Below, piece after piece: positions 24,036 through 33,278 of a DNA stretch of 64,000 bases (positions are counted from its first letter, which is position 1; each line of letters starts with the position of its first letter). A program made the position numbers and the translations under genes. The stretch spans positions 1 to 64,000 of the forward strand of contig NZ_JAEQBW010000014.1 of the NCBI RefSeq assembly GCF_016679925.1, in the 5' to 3' direction. The notes below the pieces were generated by a model. The model worked only from the letters and a program-made list of their open reading frames with translations, ran no database searches and was not told where the DNA came from. This stretch comes from Marivirga aurantiaca (lineage in GTDB: Bacteria; Bacteroidota; Bacteroidia; Cytophagales; Cyclobacteriaceae).

Positions 24036-25508
24036 ATGGATTTAACTATTGAGAACATTTTATTAATTGGCTCTCTGCTTTTATTAATTAGTATTATTGC
24101 TGGTAAAACTTCTTATAAGTTTGGGGTTCCTACATTAATTCTATTCCTAATAATTGGTATGTTAGCGGGATCTGAAGGCATAGGTAAAATTAATTTTGAC
24201 GACCCTCAGCTAGCGCAGTTTATAGGTATAGTTGCTTTAAACTTTATCCTCTTTTCCGGTGGTTTAGATACCAACTGGAGCTCCATCAAGCCTATTTTAT
24301 GGCAGGGAATTACATTATCCACTGTAGGAGTTCTGTTAACGGCCGTCTCTCTGGGAACATTTGTTTGGCTAATTACCGATTTTACAATTTATGAAGGCTT
24401 ACTCTTGGGAGCCATAGTCTCTTCCACAGATGCTGCAGCTGTTTTCTCCATTTTAAGAGCCAAAAGTTTGGGCCTGAAATCGAATTTAAGGCCTACTCTT
24501 GAACTGGAAAGTGGTAGTAACGATCCGATGGCCTACGTATTAACTATTGCATTTTTAGGATTGGTCATCAATCAGGATGCGGGCTGGACATCTATCATTC
24601 CTCTTTTTCTGCAGCAAATGATTGTAGGTGGTGTAATAGGTTTGTTACTGGGCAAGCTTAGCAAATTAATTATTAACAGGATTAGCCTTGATTTTGAAGG
24701 ACTTTATCCTGTTTTGGTCATTGCCTTAATGTTTATCACTTTTTCCCTGGCCGATTTTCTAGGTGGTAACGGTTTTTTAGCGATCTATTTATGTGCTGTT
24801 TATTTAGGCAACCAGGAACTCATTCATAAAAAGACCATCATGAAAATGTTCGATGGTTTAGCCTGGCTCATGCAGATAGTGCTATTTCTCACTTTAGGAC
24901 TGTTGGTTTTTCCATCGGAAATAGTGCCAGTAATGGGCATAGGAATTCTGATTTCGTTATTTTTGATTTTTATCGCTCGCCCTATCAGTGTTTTTTTAGG
25001 TTTGATTTTCTTCCGGATGAAAATCAGAAGACGCTTTTATATTTCATGGGTAGGTTTGAGAGGTGCAGTCCCCATCGTGTTTGCCACTTATCCATTGTTA
25101 GCAGGAATTGAAAAAGCCAATATGATTTTCAATATAGTTTTTTTCATTTCCGTTACCTCTATTTTAATTCAGGGAACTACGCTTTCTATAATTGCGAAAT
25201 GGTTACACGTTGCCCTCCCGGATAAGGCTAAACCTAAATCTCCTGTAGACTTATTCTTATCCGACAGAGTAAAAACTGCCATGGCAGAAATTGAAATTAA
25301 GGAAAATTCCTATCCGGTTGACAAGAAAATAATTGACCTTCAGTTTCCTAAAACTGCTATTATAGCCATGATTAATCGTGATAATAATTTTATAACACCC
25401 AATGGATCTACGGAAATAAAGGCAAATGATACTTTAATTGTATTATCAGATTCCAATGAGGCAATGAATAAAGTTTATGAAAGTTTAGAAATGGACATGC
25501 GCATTTGA
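24036..25508 (+). CDS. Potassium/proton antiporter (CPA1 / CvrA-NhaP2 type)
   Basis: 490 residues from ATG 24036; an earlier in-frame start at 23949 would lie inside tag and lacks the membrane-protein N-terminus. About twelve membrane helices (residues 5-390) include LNFILFSGGLDTNW, the helix-4/5 region SSTDAAAVFSILRAK and the ion-site ESGSNDPMAYVL. A cytosolic TrkA-C (RCK_C) domain occupies about residues 405-490 (IIDLQFPKTAIIAMINRDNN). Such antiporters expel K+ or Na+ in exchange for protons and are gated by nucleotides through the RCK domain. Confidence 0.9.
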   Translation: MDLTIENILLIGSLLLLISIIAGKTSYKFGVPTLILFLIIGMLAGSEGIGKINFDDPQLAQFIGIVALNFILFSGGLDTNWSSIKPILWQGITLSTVGVLLTAVSLGTFVWLITDFTIYEGLLLGAIVSSTDAAAVFSILRAKSLGLKSNLRPTLELESGSNDPMAYVLTIAFLGLVINQDAGWTSIIPLFLQQMIVGGVIGLLLGKLSKLIINRISLDFEGLYPVLVIALMFITFSLADFLGGNGFLAIYLCAVYLGNQELIHKKTIMKMFDGLAWLMQIVLFLTLGLLVFPSEIVPVMGIGILISLFLIFIARPISVFLGLIFFRMKIRRRFYISWVGLRGAVPIVFATYPLLAGIEKANMIFNIVFFISVTSILIQGTTLSIIAKWLHVALPDKAKPKSPVDLFLSDRVKTAMAEIEIKENSYPVDKKIIDLQFPKTAIIAMINRDNNFITPNGSTEIKANDTLIVLSDSNEAMNKVYESLEMDMRI

Positions 25509-25570
25509 GTATCTTTGAGAGCAGAGTAGTCAGCATTTGACCTTTAAAAATTAGGAAAACACCGAAATTT

Positions 25571-27388
25571 ATGGAAAATCCGGCCAACGGAATAGCAGAG
25601 AAAAAACAATTTTTCTCTGATCAAATCATTTTAGTCAAACAATCGCAGGAAAAATATAAGCAGCTTACTAATCGCTTTGGCTTCTTTAGAGTGATCTATT
25701 TTGTCATCACTTTAGTAGTAAGTATTTATTTCATCAATGAAAGAGATGGCAGCGCAACAGCCATGATACTTCTTCCCTTTCCTTTTATTTTTGGCTGGCT
25801 GGTCAACCGCCACAGCAAGCATAAACGGCAGCTCAACGTAGCGCTGAATAAAATAAAATATCTTGAGGAAGAATTGAGCCGTTTAGATTTATCCTTAAGC
25901 AAGATGGACGGGGGCAATGAGTTTATTGATTATGCTCATCCTTACACGCCTGATTTAGATGTTTTTGGAAGACATTCCCTCTTTGCCCTTATCAACAGAA
26001 GTGCGTTAAACTTTGGCCGTAATACATTGGCTCAATGGTTTCTTTCCCCGGCCTCTAAAGCGCTTGTTCATGCAAGACAGGAAGCAGTAGACGTATTAAA
26101 AAATGACAATGAATGGAGGCTGGAATGGTTTGCGGAAAGCAGATTAAAAGCTTCAGACGAGCATCCCTCTCAAAACAAACTGTTTGATTGGTTTGAAAAT
26201 GATGAAAATGCTAAAAGCAATCAGTTTCTAAAAATTATTCCTGTTATAGGCATAGCCCAGTTAATTGGCTTTGGTGTGCTTGCAGCTATGGGTATACTTC
26301 CCTGGAGTTTTTTAGGCTTGGGTTTATTCATCAATGTGTTGCTTTTATTGCCGGTGCAAAAAAAGATCATTGAGGTTCAGCGCAGTACTGAAAAAGTCTC
26401 GGAAATACTGCAACAGCATAGAAACTTATTCAAAATGGCCGAGGAAAAGCCATTGGAGAATGAATATTTACAAGAGATCAGTAAAGTATTTAAAAACCCT
26501 TCCGCCTCTGAAAAAATTAAAACATTGTCCAATTTATTGAGCTGGCTTCATAGCCGGCATGGTATGATGTACTGGATCATCAACCCTTTTATACTCTCAG
26601 ATTATTGGATTGCCAACAACAGCATTAAATGGAAGGTGAGTTATGGAAAGTACCTCAGAAAATGGTTTGTGGCGATAGGAGAGTGGGAGGCTATTTTAAG
26701 TTTGTCGGCTTATTCATTTGCTCATCCGAATTATGTAAAAGCACAAATCATCGATGTCCAATGCACACTTGATGGCAGAGCAATAGGCCATCCTTTACTT
26801 CCGCATCAGGATAGGGTAAACAATGATTTTTTAATGGATGGAAAAGGTTCCGTCACCTTAATTACCGGAGCCAATATGAGTGGAAAAAGCACCTTTGAAA
26901 GGTCTTTGGGAGTCAATTTAGTTTTAGCGCAAATGGGTGCCGTTTGTTGTGCAGAAAGTATACAATTAAGCCCGTTGCAAATATTCACCAGCATGCGTAC
27001 GCAAGATAACCTGGAAGAAAACACTTCCTCTTTTTATGCAGAACTGAAAAGGCTAAAGCAGTTAGTGGATCTAACTCAGGAAGCGAGACAAACTTCCATT
27101 TTTTACTTGCTGGATGAAATTTTGAAAGGAACCAATTCCGAAGACAGGAATATTGGAGCGGAAAGTTTGATTCGGCAACTGATGAAAACCAATAGCATGG
27201 GTTTGATCAGCACGCATGACCTTTCGTTGGCAAAGTTGGAGAAAGAACTTGAAAATTTCCAGAATTACAGCTTTAACAGTGATGTTTCCGGTGATCAAAT
27301 TCTCTTTGACTATAAGCTAAACGAAGGCCCTTGCCATACATTCAATGCAGTGCCATTGATGAAAAAAATGGGGATTGAAATTGTTTGA
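25571..27388 (+). CDS. Membrane-anchored MutS-like ATPase
   Basis: 605 residues. Two pairs of hydrophobic segments (about residues 40-75 and 220-260) sit in the N-terminal half. The C-terminal third is a MutS ATPase: LITGANMSGKSTFERSL (Walker A), ENTSSFYAELKRL (MutS signature), FYLLDEILKGTN (Walker B) and GLISTHDLSLAKLE. The mismatch-recognition domain I of true MutS is missing. This architecture is a recurrent but uncharacterised MutS-related family in Bacteroidota; its membrane link makes conventional mismatch repair doubtful. The gene follows the antiporter by 62 bases. Confidence 0.88.
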   Translation: MENPANGIAEKKQFFSDQIILVKQSQEKYKQLTNRFGFFRVIYFVITLVVSIYFINERDGSATAMILLPFPFIFGWLVNRHSKHKRQLNVALNKIKYLEEELSRLDLSLSKMDGGNEFIDYAHPYTPDLDVFGRHSLFALINRSALNFGRNTLAQWFLSPASKALVHARQEAVDVLKNDNEWRLEWFAESRLKASDEHPSQNKLFDWFENDENAKSNQFLKIIPVIGIAQLIGFGVLAAMGILPWSFLGLGLFINVLLLLPVQKKIIEVQRSTEKVSEILQQHRNLFKMAEEKPLENEYLQEISKVFKNPSASEKIKTLSNLLSWLHSRHGMMYWIINPFILSDYWIANNSIKWKVSYGKYLRKWFVAIGEWEAILSLSAYSFAHPNYVKAQIIDVQCTLDGRAIGHPLLPHQDRVNNDFLMDGKGSVTLITGANMSGKSTFERSLGVNLVLAQMGAVCCAESIQLSPLQIFTSMRTQDNLEENTSSFYAELKRLKQLVDLTQEARQTSIFYLLDEILKGTNSEDRNIGAESLIRQLMKTNSMGLISTHDLSLAKLEKELENFQNYSFNSDVSGDQILFDYKLNEGPCHTFNAVPLMKKMGIEIV

Positions 27389-27428
27389 AAACACCTCCAT
27401 TGAGTCAAAGACTTAACTTTATTAAGCA

Positions 27429-27497
27429 ATCCGTAGTTCGCTACGGTAAAACTACGGATAGAAACCTATCCGTAGAGTTCCGAAGGGCTCTACGGAT
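27429..27497. repeat. Cluster of overlapping, mutually exclusive hairpins
   Basis: The octamer ATCCGTAG or its complement occurs five times in 69 bases (one copy ending in T instead of AT). Possible stems: ATCCGTAG-TTCG-CTACGG(T) at 27429-27446; CTACGGATA / TATCCGTAG at 27452-27475; and ATCCGTAGAG / CTCTACGGAT at 27468-27499. The last two share one arm and cannot form together. The cluster lies 40 bases after the MutS-like stop and just before the end of a convergent gene, so it could be a bidirectional terminator or a REP-like element. Confidence 0.7.
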
Positions 27498-27525
27498 TAG
27501 TAAGATAGAATTCTTCAATAAAAAA

Positions 27526-28245
27526 TTACTTGTTTGCGTTTGGAAAAAGTTCTTTATTAGCTTTCTCAAATAATTGATCTATTCTCTTAATCCTTTCTGA
27601 CCGGATTCTATTTTTGTCGGATCTAAATGATAAGAATATCTTAAACCACGTCACAAACCCAACGGAGAAAGCAATCAATCGAATTTCTCTCTCAAGATCA
27701 CTTATTGTATTTGCTATCACTTCGGAGATTACATTGCTTTTAAAAAAACTAATAATATCTTCTGTTTCTTCAGAACTTTCTGTGGATTTCTCCAAAAAAT
27801 TTCCATAATAGCTTTCAATTGAATCTAAAGTTTCAATAATTTCTGTTTTTCCATGAAGTCTATATGCAATCACGGGCTTAATACTTGCTAGTTTTTCAAT
27901 TGAGGTTGAATATGTTAATTTAATATCCGCCAGCTTTTTAATAACTATGTTGCGTATAAAGTCATTATAAAAGCTTTGGTAGAATTTGAATAAAGACTCC
28001 TTAAGTTCTTCTGTTTGGTCTTTAGCAGGATACTTTAGCAGGACTTTTGTACTAATTATATCAATTTCTTCTTCATTATTTAGTTGATTTAAGATGAGAT
28101 TAACCCCTAGAAGATTATACAAAACTAATTTTTTAATTTTCCGATCATCTTTCCGATTTTGAGTCCAACCGCTAATTTGATTTAGCAGCCAACCTAATAC
28201 AACACCTATCAATACTACTGAAACTGACCAGTCTATTTTATTCAT
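27526..28245 (-). CDS. Hypothetical membrane-anchored protein
   Basis: 239 residues. One N-terminal membrane segment (residues 6-24, WSVSVVLIGVVLGWLLNQI) followed by a mostly helical, charged cytoplasmic region and a weaker hydrophobic stretch near residue 195 (LIAFSVGFVTWFKIFLSF). The outline (N-terminal anchor, then a long helical bundle) resembles proteins seen in accessory regions, but I recognise no family and no catalytic motif. It is AT-richer and more lysine/isoleucine-rich than the surrounding genes, which may indicate transfer. It converges on the MutS-like gene across the hairpin cluster. Confidence 0.6.
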   Translation of the reverse strand: MNKIDWSVSVVLIGVVLGWLLNQISGWTQNRKDDRKIKKLVLYNLLGVNLILNQLNNEEEIDIISTKVLLKYPAKDQTEELKESLFKFYQSFYNDFIRNIVIKKLADIKLTYSTSIEKLASIKPVIAYRLHGKTEIIETLDSIESYYGNFLEKSTESSEETEDIISFFKSNVISEVIANTISDLEREIRLIAFSVGFVTWFKIFLSFRSDKNRIRSERIKRIDQLFEKANKELFPNANK

Positions 28246-28297
28246 TATAGTTGTGCAAGTATTTTAATTATTAGATAAGAATAACTGAGAATTTGTA

Positions 28298-28429
28298 TTA
28301 ATCTCCTTTCTTATGTTTGTGTGGTTTAAGAGATGGAGTATTGCCAGGTGTGTTTTTGTTATCATGTTGGCGTTTATCTGGTTTGCCTGTTGATTTGGCT
28401 ATTCTTTTAGGTCCTGGTTTAATTCCCAT
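28298..28429 (-). CDS. Small lysine/proline-rich protein
   Basis: A 43-residue open frame with ATG start and TAA stop: begins MGIKPGPKRIAKSTGKPDKR and ends KPHKHKKGD. It is very basic and without hydrophobic residues, unlike random translation of this AT-rich DNA. It lies between the hypothetical membrane protein (starts 28245) and the TonB receptor end (28516). I know no family for it; an RNA- or DNA-binding peptide is only a guess. Confidence 0.45.
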   Translation of the reverse strand: MGIKPGPKRIAKSTGKPDKRQHDNKNTPGNTPSLKPHKHKKGD

Positions 28430-28515
28430 AATCTATGTTGGTGGTGATTTTAGTTTGACAATTGATTAATTAAATTAACATAACTCATTTTCTATCTAAA
28501 AACAAATATTACACT

Positions 28516-30684
28516 TTACAATTTTATTTTTATTCCTCCATTGACCACAAAGCCATCAACAGGCGCATAGATATCCCTAAAGGACGGATCTTCAATTGAG
28601 CCGGTATAAATGGTATCAAATCTGGTTTGCCTGGCGTCCAGGAAATTTTCAAAATTCAGGAAAATGGAAAAATTTTCCCAAAGCTTCTCTGTCATTAAAC
28701 CGAAAATCCAATATTCTTGTCCTATAGCACCATCATTTAACTTTTGTGGGCCAAAATAATAGGCTTCAAGACCAATTTTCACCGACTCCTCCACTTCATA
28801 CATTAACACATTATTTAACCGGTGCTTAGCTACTAATGGAAACTCTGTAACCTCATCATTATAATGCTCTTTGACATCAGCCAGGGTATAGCCGACAAAA
28901 AGTTTAAAGTCACTGTAGGTGATTTTAGCATTCGTTTCAATTCCTTTGGTGTCTATATAACCTTCCGGTTGTTGATATTGATAGTAACCATTTGATAGCG
29001 ACTCCAATACGATTGGATTATTGATTTGAGTATAAAAAAACAAGGTATTGAGGCTAAATGTTGATTTTTCTGAAAGCTCTGTTCGGTAATTAATATCAAA
29101 GTTGGCTCCTGCTGATCTTTCTGCTTCGGTAGCGGAAGCATTCACAGGAAGAACATTCCTAAACTGAAGCCGTTCAGCATCTTCTGTAAATACATTAGGC
29201 GTTTTGTACCCCAGGCCTCCACCAAGCCTTGTAGTAATATTCTTATTTATTTTATATAGCGCAGAAATCCGGGGAAGCACAAAGAACCCATACTCATTTT
29301 GGTAATCGGTTCTTATACCGGATTCCAACACAAACTGATCGGATATATCCCAGGTATTTTGTGCAAAAGCACCAAAAGTGATAAGCTGGTAATCCACAGC
29401 TTCTTCCTGAGCGATATTTTCCTGTTTAAATTCATCAGTCCACAAGTTCAAACCTCCCACCCATTCGGATCTTTCTTTTTTGAGGGTATAAGCAGCCTCA
29501 CTAAATGAAGACAGCTGTAATCCTGAAAACTGGTAATCCGGGATTTCAATTCTTCTGTCATAGTAGCTAACACTATTTTTTACAGTGATTTTGGCATTTT
29601 CCTGTAACTTGTGCTCTAAAATAAATTGAGTACTTAATCTGTCAGTTTCATTTTTCTCATAGTAGAGATTTGTTGCGGCATTGTCTTCAAAATACCGCAT
29701 ATCACCACCTATGCGTTCTTCTACCGTAGCATTAAAGCCAAGGTTAAAGCTGGTTTTATCATTGAGGTATACAAATAGCCTGGGGTTTAAAGTAAAACGT
29801 TCAAATTCAGGAATAGCCGTTAAGCCTGTATTGGAGGGGTCATATGCTGATCCCATATTATAAGAAGCAAAAACTGTTGCCCCTAACTTGCCAAATCTTT
29901 CCGAGTAGAAAGTGCTTACATCCAAGCCCAATGCCGAAGTTCCATTGATCATAAAGTCGAGGTCTCTTTCCTGGCCAGGTGTTTTGGATACCAGGTTAAC
30001 CAGTCCTGCAATTGCTCCTCCTCCATAAAGAGTAGAAGATGCGCCCTTGATCACCTCTACCTGCCTTAAGTCAAGTGGTGCTATTTGCAATAAACTTAGG
30101 CCTCCGGAGAATCCGGCATATAATGGAAGTCCATCACGAAGAATCTGGGTATATTTCCCATCCAGCCCCTGGATACGAATGCTGGAATTATAAGAGGTTG
30201 CAGATGTTTGTTGTGTCTGGATACCTGTGCTTTCATTAAGCATCATCCGAATATCCCCTGGCTTCATATTTCCTTTTTCTTCCAATTCTTCCCCTGAAAT
30301 AGCTTCAACCCGGGTAGGGCTATCGGCAATGGTCCTGCTGGAGCGTGTTGCTGTAATGATCACCTCCTCCATCTCTTCGTGATCTTCTTCAAGGGAAATA
30401 TTGATCACTTCATCGGATGCCTGGGGCAAATAGAATGTATCCATTTTAGGTAAATAGCCTACAAAGCGAAATTCAATGATATGATTTCCTTCAGGCAAGT
30501 CTTTTATTTCGACAAGCCCGGCCACATCGGCTGTCGCTCCTTTATTAGTACCTTGAATAATGGCTGTGGCACCAATAAGTGGCTCGTTGGTTTTGCTATC
30601 TGTTATTTTTGCTTCAAAATTATGCTGGCCTAAAACAGGGGATAGGCACAATAATGTCAGTACTGACAAAATAATATACTTCAT
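28516..30684 (-). CDS. TonB-dependent outer-membrane receptor
   Basis: 722 residues. Signal peptide (ILSVLTLLCLSPVLGQ), a carboxypeptidase-like regulatory domain (about residues 22-95; LIGATAIIQGTNKGATADVAGLVEI), a TonB plug (about 105-230; TATRSSRTIADSPTRVEAISGEEL, GLDGKYTQILRDGLPLY, VIKGASSTLYGGGAIAGLVNL) and a 22-strand-type barrel ending in the aromatic-poor terminal strand GFVVNGGIKIKL. The length suits siderophore or metal receptors rather than SusC (about 1,000). The upstream gene on the same strand encodes a cysteine-rich DUF6660-like protein, so a metal substrate is likely. Confidence 0.92.
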   Translation of the reverse strand: MKYIILSVLTLLCLSPVLGQHNFEAKITDSKTNEPLIGATAIIQGTNKGATADVAGLVEIKDLPEGNHIIEFRFVGYLPKMDTFYLPQASDEVINISLEEDHEEMEEVIITATRSSRTIADSPTRVEAISGEELEEKGNMKPGDIRMMLNESTGIQTQQTSATSYNSSIRIQGLDGKYTQILRDGLPLYAGFSGGLSLLQIAPLDLRQVEVIKGASSTLYGGGAIAGLVNLVSKTPGQERDLDFMINGTSALGLDVSTFYSERFGKLGATVFASYNMGSAYDPSNTGLTAIPEFERFTLNPRLFVYLNDKTSFNLGFNATVEERIGGDMRYFEDNAATNLYYEKNETDRLSTQFILEHKLQENAKITVKNSVSYYDRRIEIPDYQFSGLQLSSFSEAAYTLKKERSEWVGGLNLWTDEFKQENIAQEEAVDYQLITFGAFAQNTWDISDQFVLESGIRTDYQNEYGFFVLPRISALYKINKNITTRLGGGLGYKTPNVFTEDAERLQFRNVLPVNASATEAERSAGANFDINYRTELSEKSTFSLNTLFFYTQINNPIVLESLSNGYYQYQQPEGYIDTKGIETNAKITYSDFKLFVGYTLADVKEHYNDEVTEFPLVAKHRLNNVLMYEVEESVKIGLEAYYFGPQKLNDGAIGQEYWIFGLMTEKLWENFSIFLNFENFLDARQTRFDTIYTGSIEDPSFRDIYAPVDGFVVNGGIKIKL

Positions 30685-30772
30685 TTTTCAATAATTAATT
30701 AATGGGAAAAATAGATAAGGTAACTGGTAATTACCAGTCAAAAAATAAAGGGAAGTCCCTCACCAGGTGTTA

Positions 30773-31072
30773 TTAGCCAATTTTTGGCGGTTGCCAAATG
30801 TTTTTGAAGCAGTAGTCTGAAAAAGACTGCTGAAATGGAAGGCTCTTTTTGTTATTGATAATAGAAATTTCCTGAAAGGTAAATTCAAGATAGGTAAATG
30901 TAAAGCCTGTACAAGTACCACATGTTAAAAAGGGGGAACAGTCCGAACAATTATCTTCTCGTTCTCCAGCCTGTTCTCTTAGCTCCTCTTCCGAATGATG
31001 GTTTTCCATGCAATCGGGGAAAGTAGACAAGGCAAGAACAAAAACAGATAATATGAGACAGAAGACTTTCAC
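30773..31072 (-). CDS. DUF6660-like exported cysteine-rich small protein
   Basis: About 99 residues from a GTG at 31070-31072 (KVFCLILSVFVLALSTFPDC follows it directly); an in-frame TTG lies 18 bases upstream. A hydrophobic signal segment is followed by Cys-rich CSDCSPFLTCGTC and a C-terminal region ending WQPPKIG. The pattern (short exported protein with C..C..C cluster, next to a TonB receptor) is typical of DUF6660-type proteins in Bacteroidota metal loci. It probably handles copper, zinc or iron in the periplasm, but that is inference from context. It is 88 bases upstream of the receptor gene. Confidence 0.7.
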   Translation of the reverse strand: MKVFCLILSVFVLALSTFPDCMENHHSEEELREQAGEREDNCSDCSPFLTCGTCTGFTFTYLEFTFQEISIINNKKSLPFQQSFSDYCFKNIWQPPKIG

Positions 31073-31123
31073 GACTGCAAATATAAACAAAAGTTAGGAA
31101 AGACGCTTTAATGGAATTTCCAA

Positions 31124-32089
31124 CTATTTACCAACGCTTTTCGCTACATTAATATCTCTTAGGTTAGCATCACAATTTTGTACTACATCTTTGATCATCA
31201 ATATGGTTTCCAGGTAAAAATCAGGGTTGATCTTATCCGCTGTATCAGTAGGTTTATGATAATCGGCATGGTCATCCACTCCAAAGTAGATAAATGGAAT
31301 ACCTGCTTTATGAAAAGGAGCATGGTCCGAAGACTCTACCCAATTGGGCTTTTTCTTTGGTTGATCCCTGCCAAAAAGCACCTTAATGCTTTTATCTTTA
31401 GCGGCTTCTTCAACAAATGGCTTTAATTCCGGATGAAAATAAGTGCCCACCGCATATATTTCATTTTTATCTCCCCGACCTACCATGTCCAAATTAATAT
31501 TGAGCTTGATCATGCTGCTGTCAGCCACAACCGACTGCATAAAATACTTCGCTCCTTGCAAACCCATTTCTTCAGCGTCAAAAAAAGCAAACAACAAACT
31601 ATTGTCAGGTTGATTGAGTGTAAAGTATCTTGAAAGAGCCAAAAGTGTTGCAGTTCCACTGGCATTGTCATCTGCTCCATTAAATATCTCCGTACTGTCT
31701 TTCATCCCCACGTGGTCATAATGAGCAGAAACAACTATGGTTTCTTCGTTGCTAAAACCTTCCACATAGGCAAGTATGTTTACTCCCTTGATGAGTTCCT
31801 CTTCTTTCCCTTTGATGGAAAACTCAAACTCCTGAGTATAATTGGGTACATAAGCAGGCACCCCTATGGCTTGCAACTCGTTCAAAATATACTGACGCGC
31901 CATCTCACTACCTTTAGTATTTGTCTGTCTTCCCTGCATGGAATCCGCAGACAAAGCATATAAATCCGTCATTACCTTTAGTGAGTCCGGAAAAATAATT
32001 TCTTGTTCTTCCTGAGCATTCGAACTAAAGTAAAAGAATGGCAAAATAAATATAAGCAGCAATCTTAATTGATTAAAAGTAGAGGCCAT
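31124..32089 (-). CDS. M28-family zinc aminopeptidase, exported
   Basis: 321 residues with a signal peptide (LLLIFILPFFYFSSNAQ). All co-catalytic zinc ligands of M28 peptidases are visible: His in VVSAHYDHVG, Asp in NGADDNASGTATLLALS, Glu pair in AFFDAEEMGLQGA, Asp in NLDMVGRG and His in ADYHKPTDT. It removes N-terminal residues from peptides in the periplasm or outside. It lies next to the TonB/DUF6660 pair on the same strand (34 bases) and is divergent from the gene at 32230. Confidence 0.93.
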   Translation of the reverse strand: MASTFNQLRLLLIFILPFFYFSSNAQEEQEIIFPDSLKVMTDLYALSADSMQGRQTNTKGSEMARQYILNELQAIGVPAYVPNYTQEFEFSIKGKEEELIKGVNILAYVEGFSNEETIVVSAHYDHVGMKDSTEIFNGADDNASGTATLLALSRYFTLNQPDNSLLFAFFDAEEMGLQGAKYFMQSVVADSSMIKLNINLDMVGRGDKNEIYAVGTYFHPELKPFVEEAAKDKSIKVLFGRDQPKKKPNWVESSDHAPFHKAGIPFIYFGVDDHADYHKPTDTADKINPDFYLETILMIKDVVQNCDANLRDINVAKSVGK

Positions 32090-32229
32090 CGGGTTGTTTT
32101 TAGGATAAAAGTTATTTTGCTTACAAAGGTTTATAAATTTTGATTATAAATTTATATATAATGTGGATAAGATTAAGACGTTAATAAGAAAAGATTTAAT
32201 TTCCTGCTTTCATTTTCATTAAAAACAAG

Positions 32230-33243
32230 ATGCGCCTAATACTTATTCTCTATATTTTCTTAACCCTTACCGGAATACAGAACGCTTTCTCACAGGATGC
32301 TTTTCCCTTTTTTGAAGAAAGTGATAAAATCCCGAAGGACTTACTGAATGAACGATCTGTCGTTTTCATGAACGTGAAAAATCTGAACTGGGATGAACAA
32401 GCCAGAAAAATTCATCAATATTTTGCTGAAACCGGTGTAGATGCAGTCGCCTATTATTCACTTTCGGATATTTTATCAGGCCATGATGCCAGCAACAGCT
32501 TTTATAATGACATCACCAGCAGAAGTATAGAAAATATGATCATTGTTCATCAAACAGACAATGCTTATTCATTGTATATTTCTGATATTCCGAAAGGTGG
32601 AACATTTTTTACGGAGAGCATGCTTGTTTATGAACTAAAAGCCAAAACACTGGAAGAGCTGGGTAAGTCATTACTGACAAAAACCGAGCAGGCTTCATTA
32701 AGCAGAAGCAATTTTCTTATCATAGATGTTCCCGAAACTTTTAAACGCACTCATGTAATTAAATCCAGAAGGCTAGCCGATTATAATGCTGATCTAAGAA
32801 TTGACAAATTGGCTGTTCCTAAATTTGAAAAAAATGTGATGATGACTGAAGACATTGGTGAGGCCAACGAAACATTGGACTCCTTGATGCAGACACATTA
32901 CCCTTTTAGGTATGGGCTTGTCAATGCTAATATTTCGGATGAAGAAATGATTGCCCAGGGTTACCTGATGGTGTTGAGAAAGCTGGAAAACAATGGAGAA
33001 AGCCTCAAAAGGATGCTTGGTTATAACACTTCAGATGACGAAACGCTCTATATTTCGGTGAGAAAAGGACCCTTATCACAAGTATCCAAATTTACAAAAG
33101 GGGATAAAGTTCATAAATATTATATACAGCAACTTTATACGAAAGATATTTATTTGGGAGAAGAATGGGATGCTGATACCACATGGCAGGAAGCACTAAT
33201 TAACCATACTGAAAACATCAAAAATGCTTTAAAAGATCAATAA
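32230..33243 (+). CDS. Hypothetical exported protein (Cytophagales)
   Basis: 337 residues with a signal peptide (LILILYIFLTLTGIQNAFSQ). The mature protein opens with DAFPFFEESDKIPKDLLNERSVVFM and contains YISDIPKGGTFFTESMLVYEL and a helical C-terminal third. No cysteine, metal or nucleotide motif is visible and I do not recognise a characterised family. It is transcribed away from the M28 peptidase; the 140-base divergent gap probably holds both promoters. The next gene (33279) converges on it. Confidence 0.75.
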   Translation: MRLILILYIFLTLTGIQNAFSQDAFPFFEESDKIPKDLLNERSVVFMNVKNLNWDEQARKIHQYFAETGVDAVAYYSLSDILSGHDASNSFYNDITSRSIENMIIVHQTDNAYSLYISDIPKGGTFFTESMLVYELKAKTLEELGKSLLTKTEQASLSRSNFLIIDVPETFKRTHVIKSRRLADYNADLRIDKLAVPKFEKNVMMTEDIGEANETLDSLMQTHYPFRYGLVNANISDEEMIAQGYLMVLRKLENNGESLKRMLGYNTSDDETLYISVRKGPLSQVSKFTKGDKVHKYYIQQLYTKDIYLGEEWDADTTWQEALINHTENIKNALKDQ

Positions 33244-33278
33244 GGATTTTGGCCATTTAACTGCGATAACGACAGTCC

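Noticed and set aside
27385-27573. Plus-strand frame of 62 codons after the MutS-like gene
   Set aside because: It lies over the octamer hairpin cluster and overlaps the end of a convergent gene; the composition is not protein-like.
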